From contig CAZKYI010000012.1 of NCBI GenBank assembly GCA_964557005.1, positions 1 through 46,471 on the forward strand: a stretch of 46,471 nt of DNA, read 5' to 3'. The first letter of the stretch is position 1, and the number at the start of each line of letters is the position of its first letter. A program made the position numbers and the translations under genes. Shown piece by piece: positions 42,555 to 46,471 of the stretch. This DNA comes from JBECKS01 sp964557005 (GTDB taxonomy: Bacteria > Pseudomonadota > Gammaproteobacteria > Pseudomonadales > JBECKS01). Below the pieces are notes generated by a model. That model was not told where the DNA came from and did no database searches. It was given only the letters and a program-made list of their open reading frames with translations.

Positions 42555-43367
42555 ATGAGTGCAGAAGTATTTTTAGGGCTGGAAATTGATCAGGCGAATC
42601 GCTCGGCACAGTTCGAGGCAAAGTCGGGCAACTGTAATGCACTGGGTTTTCTTTATGGCGGTGCGGGAATTGCGGCCAGCATAGAAACGCTCGAGCGAAT
42701 CACCGAGCGCCCGCTGATCTGGATGACTTGCCAGTTTAATAACTTTGCCAAATTGGGTGCGCACATTGATTTAACTGCGCAGGAAAGTGTGCGCGGTAGA
42801 AACATTTCTCACGCCAGTCTTGATGCCTTCAACGGGCAAGAACCCGTATTCAAGGTGCTTGGCAGTTTTGGTCAACGCAGCGAGCCGCAGCAATTCCAGT
42901 TCATTGAAAAGCCGCAGGTCGATAGCCCCGAAAATTGCCCGCATTTTGGCGGCGGCAGGGAAAAAGCAGGCACGCTCAACAGTGTTGATAGTCGTATTGA
43001 ATACCGTGTCGCACGAGGCCGTTTAAGGAAGGACAAAAAAGTGGAAGGACAGCTCGCCTTGTGGGCAAAAGTGCCTGAAATTGCCGAAACCAGTGCCGCG
43101 TCGATTGCATTGGCGGCGGATTATTTACCCGTGAGCATTGGTTCCATGTTGGAAAAACCCGCAGGCGGTAACAGCCTTGATAACAATTTGCGCATGATTC
43201 AACTCGAACAAAGCGAATGGATATTACTCGATTGCGAGGCGAAAGCCGTGAATCAGGGTTTTGGTCATGCAAGCATGAATATCTGGTCGCAATCAGGAAA
43301 GCTGTTGGCGATTGCAAGCCAGAGTATTATTTTCAGAGAATATAATTTTAATCAGCAGAGTGCTTAA
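42555..43367 (+). CDS. Double-hotdog acyl-CoA thioesterase
   Basis: This is 270 residues with two hotdog halves. The N-terminal half has LYGGAGIAASIETLERITERPLIW and DLTAQESVRGRNISHASLDAF; the C-terminal half includes GNSLDNNLRMIQLEQSEWILLDCEA and GFGHASMNIWSQSGKLLAIASQ. This is the 4HBT_3/TesB-like layout, hydrolysing acyl-CoA to acid and CoA. Start 42555 gives the natural N-terminus (MSAEVFLGLEI). Divergent from the acyl-CoA dehydrogenase, which suggests shared control. Confidence 0.85.
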   Translation: MSAEVFLGLEIDQANRSAQFEAKSGNCNALGFLYGGAGIAASIETLERITERPLIWMTCQFNNFAKLGAHIDLTAQESVRGRNISHASLDAFNGQEPVFKVLGSFGQRSEPQQFQFIEKPQVDSPENCPHFGGGREKAGTLNSVDSRIEYRVARGRLRKDKKVEGQLALWAKVPEIAETSAASIALAADYLPVSIGSMLEKPAGGNSLDNNLRMIQLEQSEWILLDCEAKAVNQGFGHASMNIWSQSGKLLAIASQSIIFREYNFNQQSA

Positions 43368-43449
43368 AAAACATGGCATATCATATACTGCATGTTCGTT
43401 TATTTATCAGCGTTCAACTATTTATCCGTACTCAATAGGGAAGCCTCTT

Positions 43450-44145
43450 ATGAAAGTGGTATCAATTAGCAGCTATGCACAGGAAACGGTTGATGGTCTT
43501 TTAACGGGCGTACCGTTTTTTCGTGATTTGAAAACCCATGATGAAGCCCAGTATCGGCTGCTGCTTTCCTACTCGAATTTTTATGAAGCTGAGCCCAACG
43601 AAAAAATTATCACCAAGGGTGAGCGCGACAGCATGTATTATTTTTTGCTACGCGGTCAGTTGATTGTGTATCCCGATGGTTCTGGCACCAGTTCAGCAGG
43701 GCAGAACTATATTGGTTCAGGGCAGGTTTTCGGTGCCTTGGCTTTGTTATGTGATATTGAAAGAACCGCATCGATTGTGGTTGATCCGCAATACACCAAG
43801 GCACTGTTATTTGGTACCGACTTTAAACCGTTCCGCACACTGGAAGATTTTCGCCAGATTCGTCTCGAAACCAAACTGGCATTTTACCGAGGTGTGGTGC
43901 ACCACACTCGCTGGAAACTGGAAGTGTATAAAATGGAATATCCCGAGCATCCACTGGTTAAGGAAATGAAGCGCATTGAATTTTTTGTTGGCGAGCGCGG
44001 CACGGTGGAAGAATTGCGCAGTCTTGATCGTCAAATCAAACAAATTACCGCGTTGTTAAAAACCTGGAACAAGACTTTTGAAACCAGAAGCAAGCAGGGT
44101 GAACCCGTTGTACCAGTGCTGACTGATGTTCTACATAAAGGTTAG
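43450..44145 (+). CDS. Cyclic-nucleotide-binding-fold protein without a DNA-binding domain
   Basis: This is 231 residues. Residues about 15-125 form a cNMP-binding beta-roll (FFRDLKTHDEAQYRLLLSYS, EKIITKGERDSMYYFLLRGQ, GSGQVFGALALLCDIERTASI). The following helical part has no helix-turn-helix and ends in a basic coiled-coil-like stretch (LRSLDRQIKQITALLKTWNK). The usual phosphate-cassette Arg is not obvious, so nucleotide binding may be lost. It may be a sensor or scaffold. Start 43450 follows AGGGAAGCC; the frame extends upstream into the thioesterase without similarity. Confidence 0.78.
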   Translation: MKVVSISSYAQETVDGLLTGVPFFRDLKTHDEAQYRLLLSYSNFYEAEPNEKIITKGERDSMYYFLLRGQLIVYPDGSGTSSAGQNYIGSGQVFGALALLCDIERTASIVVDPQYTKALLFGTDFKPFRTLEDFRQIRLETKLAFYRGVVHHTRWKLEVYKMEYPEHPLVKEMKRIEFFVGERGTVEELRSLDRQIKQITALLKTWNKTFETRSKQGEPVVPVLTDVLHKG

Positions 44146-44153
44146 GCGAGAAA

Positions 44154-45206
44154 CTAGAACGCCTGATCAATCATCAGATACACACCGATTTCACCATCGC
44201 CATAGGCAAGATCAAAACGTATGGTGGTCTTGTCTTCAGGATTAAAAAAGAAGTGCCCGCCAATACCAACACCACTGTGCAAGCCATCATCTTCATTGGC
44301 GATGGTTTTTACTTTTCCCGCAGCAGCGAAGGCGGTAATGCCTGCATCCCAACCTAAAAAGTCATAGCCGTGTTTGCGAAATTCAAGCTGCACTGCCTGC
44401 ATTTCTGATGAACGATAACGACCTTCAAAAATACCGCGCACCACATCACTGCCGCCAATGGTGGCAAGATTGATAAACGGAATAACACCGTCCTGCTTGC
44501 GTTGAAGCGCTTGCAGCGCAAGCACTTTTTTGTTTCCCATTGGCAAGAAGGCGCGCATATCGACAACATCTTCATCGTAATCGTAGATGCCGCCAGTAAA
44601 ATTTTCGCGGCTGATTTCTGCGTAAAATCCTTTGCTTGGATAGCGTGGACTATCGCGCGTATCCCAAATAAAACCCAGCCCTTTGGATTGCAATGTGTAT
44701 TCACTTTCTTGCGATGTTGTGAGCAGGCCATCAATGATTTTTCCACTTTCAAATTCGGTAATTTCACGATCATCATTGCTCGCACGCACCATCAGATGAA
44801 AATCTGAAACCAGATTATATTGCGCCTGAAATTCAAGCAGCAGGTAATCGGAACTGTAGTCTTCCTCATCGGCTTTATCGGTCTCATTACCAAAGCCGTA
44901 AAATTTTGCCGGAAAAGAAGAGTAGTTCATCACAGGCGTGAGCTTGAGTTTGTAATCCATGTAGTAGAGTGTCGGGCGAATCACCAGACGTTGTTGGTCT
45001 TCGGTTGAATTGATGGCGATGTATTGAATGCTGGATAACTTCCCATCAACAGCTTTCTCATCGAGGCTTTGCAGTAACAGCGCACCATATTGGAAACCTG
45101 TTTCAGGGGAAGTGGCGATTACTGGCAACCATTTAATGTCTGCCCACAGCGGTGTTACTTGCAGCAGTGTAAAAATGGTAATGAATATATTGAGCCTTGT
45201 GCGCAT
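44154..45206 (-). CDS. BamA/TamA-family (D15) outer-membrane beta-barrel
   Basis: This is 350 residues with a signal peptide (LNIFITIFTLLQVTPLWA). The mature protein is almost all amphipathic beta-strands. It has the D15/bacterial-surface-antigen signature DTRDSPRYPSKGFYAEI and a VRGIFEGRYRSSEM lid-loop, and ends in Phe (LMIDQAF), the outer-membrane assembly signal. No POTRA domains precede the barrel, so it is a stand-alone barrel rather than an assembly factor. The start is at 45206 because AGGAAG precedes it and it opens the signal peptide. Confidence 0.85.
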   Translation of the reverse strand: MRTRLNIFITIFTLLQVTPLWADIKWLPVIATSPETGFQYGALLLQSLDEKAVDGKLSSIQYIAINSTEDQQRLVIRPTLYYMDYKLKLTPVMNYSSFPAKFYGFGNETDKADEEDYSSDYLLLEFQAQYNLVSDFHLMVRASNDDREITEFESGKIIDGLLTTSQESEYTLQSKGLGFIWDTRDSPRYPSKGFYAEISRENFTGGIYDYDEDVVDMRAFLPMGNKKVLALQALQRKQDGVIPFINLATIGGSDVVRGIFEGRYRSSEMQAVQLEFRKHGYDFLGWDAGITAFAAAGKVKTIANEDDGLHSGVGIGGHFFFNPEDKTTIRFDLAYGDGEIGVYLMIDQAF

Positions 45207-45346
45207 GTTTGCAGCTTCCTTTTTCTTGTCATTCTTGTTGCGGAAGAGGGGGTCATTGTGCTGTGACATCTATTCGGATTTGTATTTTGTGCTATTGGGC
45301 ATTGCTTGTACACTTGCCCACCAAAATCTGGAGTGCTGAGGTATTT

Positions 45347-46045
45347 ATGTCTAAAACATCATTAGCTGAACAACAAAAACTGTATGGTTTCAAGGATATG
45401 CTCGATGGCGTGCATACCATTCAAGCTTCGCCTGCGCATCAGAAACGTCGTGATATTGCCAATTCGGTGAGAAATATCGCATCACATTTAATTCGTATGG
45501 AAGCAAGCGATGCAGAGTTAAGCCAGTACGCCAAAGCCTTTGCTGATTTGGAACAAAAGCTTTCCCTGCACGACAAGGTCAACATGGGTGAGCTGTTCAA
45601 AAAAATGATTAACGTGGAAGCGAGTGCAGACGACATTCTTATGGCGCACGATTACAACATTCTCGATGGAAAATCGACGGTAGTGGGTTTCCCGTTGGAA
45701 ACATGGATTGAAGGAGATCGTGTAAAAGGTTGGGCGAAAGCCCCTTTACCTTTTCAAGGCCCGCCGCAGCGTGTGCACGGCGGCATGGTGGCTGCCATTT
45801 TCGATGTGCTGCTTGCGCAAACGCAGGCGATTGCCAAGGTGATGGGCTTTACCGCATCGCTTGAAATTACCTATCACGCAGCAACGCCTCTGGATACTGA
45901 GGTGCAATTGGAAGCGTGGGTTGAAAAGGTTGATGGCAGAAAGTTGTATAACTATGGTGAAATCCGTGTGGATGGCAAGTTATGCGCCAGCGCCAAGGGG
46001 CTTTGGATTTCCCCTAAAACCGGCATGTTAGGCATGAATGGCTAG
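45347..46045 (+). CDS. PaaI-like hotdog thioesterase
   Basis: This 232-residue protein has a helical N-terminal half (about 1-110) and a C-terminal hotdog domain with GPPQRVHGGMVAAIFDVLLAQ, the PaaI-type active-site loop and helix, and SLEITYHAATPLDTEVQLEAW. It is expected to hydrolyse acyl-CoA thioesters. The N-terminal extension has no recognised domain and may be a cap. GAGGTATTT before ATG 45347 fixes the start. It ends at a strong terminator. Confidence 0.87.
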   Translation: MSKTSLAEQQKLYGFKDMLDGVHTIQASPAHQKRRDIANSVRNIASHLIRMEASDAELSQYAKAFADLEQKLSLHDKVNMGELFKKMINVEASADDILMAHDYNILDGKSTVVGFPLETWIEGDRVKGWAKAPLPFQGPPQRVHGGMVAAIFDVLLAQTQAIAKVMGFTASLEITYHAATPLDTEVQLEAWVEKVDGRKLYNYGEIRVDGKLCASAKGLWISPKTGMLGMNG

Positions 46046-46062
46046 GTTAAAAAAACAAACAT

Positions 46063-46093
46063 AAAAAAAGGAGCCTCGGAGGCTCCTTTTTTT
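46063..46093 (+). terminator. Rho-independent terminator after the PaaI-like gene
   Basis: A perfect stem GGAGCCT (46070-46076)/AGGCTCC (46080-46086) with a CGG loop is flanked by A7 and T7. It works on either strand; on the plus strand it closes the thioesterase transcript. Confidence 0.92.
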
Positions 46094-46099
46094 ATGCAT

Positions 46100-46133
46100 T
46101 TGTCATCCCGAGCGTAGTCGAGGGATCTCTGAA
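46100..46133. repeat. Partial dispersed palindromic repeat (copy 4)
   Basis: TTGTCATCCCGAGCG followed by TAGTCGAGGGATCTC matches the left half of the element at 13032-13114. It lies directly after the terminator. Confidence 0.75.
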
Positions 46134-46471
46134 TATATTCACCCCGATATATGTTGCAGCCGAATACCCGGACAAGTGCAACATAACCTGAAAATTGCAT
46201 TTCGATATCACGACTAAGCATTTGAAATAAAAAGGTTTTTTACATACGGTAAAAACACCACTGAAAAATACCGAGCGCCGGAGTTATGTTGCACTTGCAA
46301 CATAACTCCGCGCACTTTTTCGAGAAAAGCATAACAACGTGTTGTTATTTATGGAGTTTTAGCTAAGATGTTGGCCTATGAATCCGAAAATAAAAAAACA
46401 AAAAATATGTTGCAACTGCAACAGAAGAAACTGTTATAGGTTTCGGAACAAGAAATGAAAAAAGTCACATT
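46134..46471. promoter_or_regulatory. Right-edge non-coding region with TGTTGCA palindromes
   Basis: No gene is seen except a 26-codon frame at 46378 (Cys/Asn/Arg rich, probably chance) and an ATG at 46455 (MKKVT..., cut by the window). Three inverted repeats share the half-site TGTTGCA/TGCAACA: 46150-46185 (18-base spacer), 46279-46310 (15-2-15, perfect) and 46408-46423 (7-2-7). A fourth palindrome, ATAACAAC-GT-GTTGTTAT, lies at 46331-46348. They are likely operators or recombination sites for the gene beyond the edge (inference). Confidence 0.5.

Noticed and set aside
43312..43449. N-terminal extension of the cNMP-fold protein
   Set aside because: The frame is open upstream but runs back into the thioesterase end, has no family similarity, and ATG 43450 has a suitable ribosome site.
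46279..46348. Integron attC-like site
   Set aside because: Palindromes rich in GTT/AAC look attC-like, but the RYYYAAC and GTTRRRY cores and paired L/R boxes are not present, and no integrase is seen.
46378..46458. 26-codon Cys-rich small protein
   Set aside because: It overlaps a palindrome, has no good ribosome site and biased content; probably chance.

Overview
The window looks like chromosomal DNA of a gammaproteobacterium, probably a Pseudomonadales/Cellvibrionales-like lineage. The evidence is gene content and order: topA next to a clear psrA-type regulator, mfd followed by csiV, and an rsx (rnf) operon ending in nth. A 100-N scaffold gap at 36870-36969 shows that this is a draft assembly. 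No rRNA, tRNA, CRISPR array or complete insertion sequence is visible.

Layout. 1-0.9 kb: a transposase remnant and a RelE/NadS-type toxin-antitoxin pair. 1.0-7.3 kb (minus strand): an RND efflux adaptor, an RND permease and a soluble lytic transglycosylase, the last two translationally coupled. 7.35-11.4 kb (plus): a small membrane-anchored unknown, topA and psrA. 11.5-13.0 kb: two lipoproteins. 13.1-22.3 kb (minus): mfd-csiV-rsxA-rsxB/C'-rsxD-rsxG-rsxE-nth, a tightly packed run. 22.4-29.6 kb (minus): a giant single-chain biotin-dependent carboxylase and two acyl-CoA dehydrogenases. 29.8-31.7 kb (plus): a short-chain dehydrogenase and a nitronate-monooxygenase-like flavoprotein. 31.7-38.1 kb: an accessory block with brnTA, an orphan higA beside a probable higB relic, two lipoproteins sharing a duplicated leader (one a large repeat protein), and an orphan Fic-antitoxin-like gene. 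38.1-46.0 kb: enoyl-CoA hydratase, cinA, a (3R)-hydroxyacyl-CoA dehydrogenase-like SDR, a third acyl-CoA dehydrogenase, two hotdog thioesterases, a cNMP-binding-fold protein and a D15/BamA-type outer-membrane barrel. The right end carries a cluster of TGTTGCA/TGCAACA palindromes.

How it fits together. Much of the window is acyl-CoA metabolism: three acyl-CoA dehydrogenases, a carboxylase, a hydratase, two SDRs and two thioesterases, with PsrA, a fatty-acid-sensing repressor family, nearby. The DNA-maintenance genes (topA, mfd, nth) and the Rsx electron-transfer complex are housekeeping.

Most unusual points. (1) The rsx operon has no full-length rsxC. RsxB is instead fused in frame to only the ferredoxin and coiled-coil tail of RsxC, so the NADH/FMN module is absent from the operon. 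(2) The carboxylase carries all four acetyl-CoA-carboxylase activities in the order CT-alpha, spacer of about 500 residues, CT-beta, BC, BCCP, a permutation of the eukaryotic order. (3) Two adjacent acyl-CoA dehydrogenases look like an active/inactive heteromeric pair. (4) A lipoprotein combines InlB-type B-repeats with a long DUF5122-like repeat array of 153-bp units. (5) The right edge has a palindrome cluster with no assigned function.
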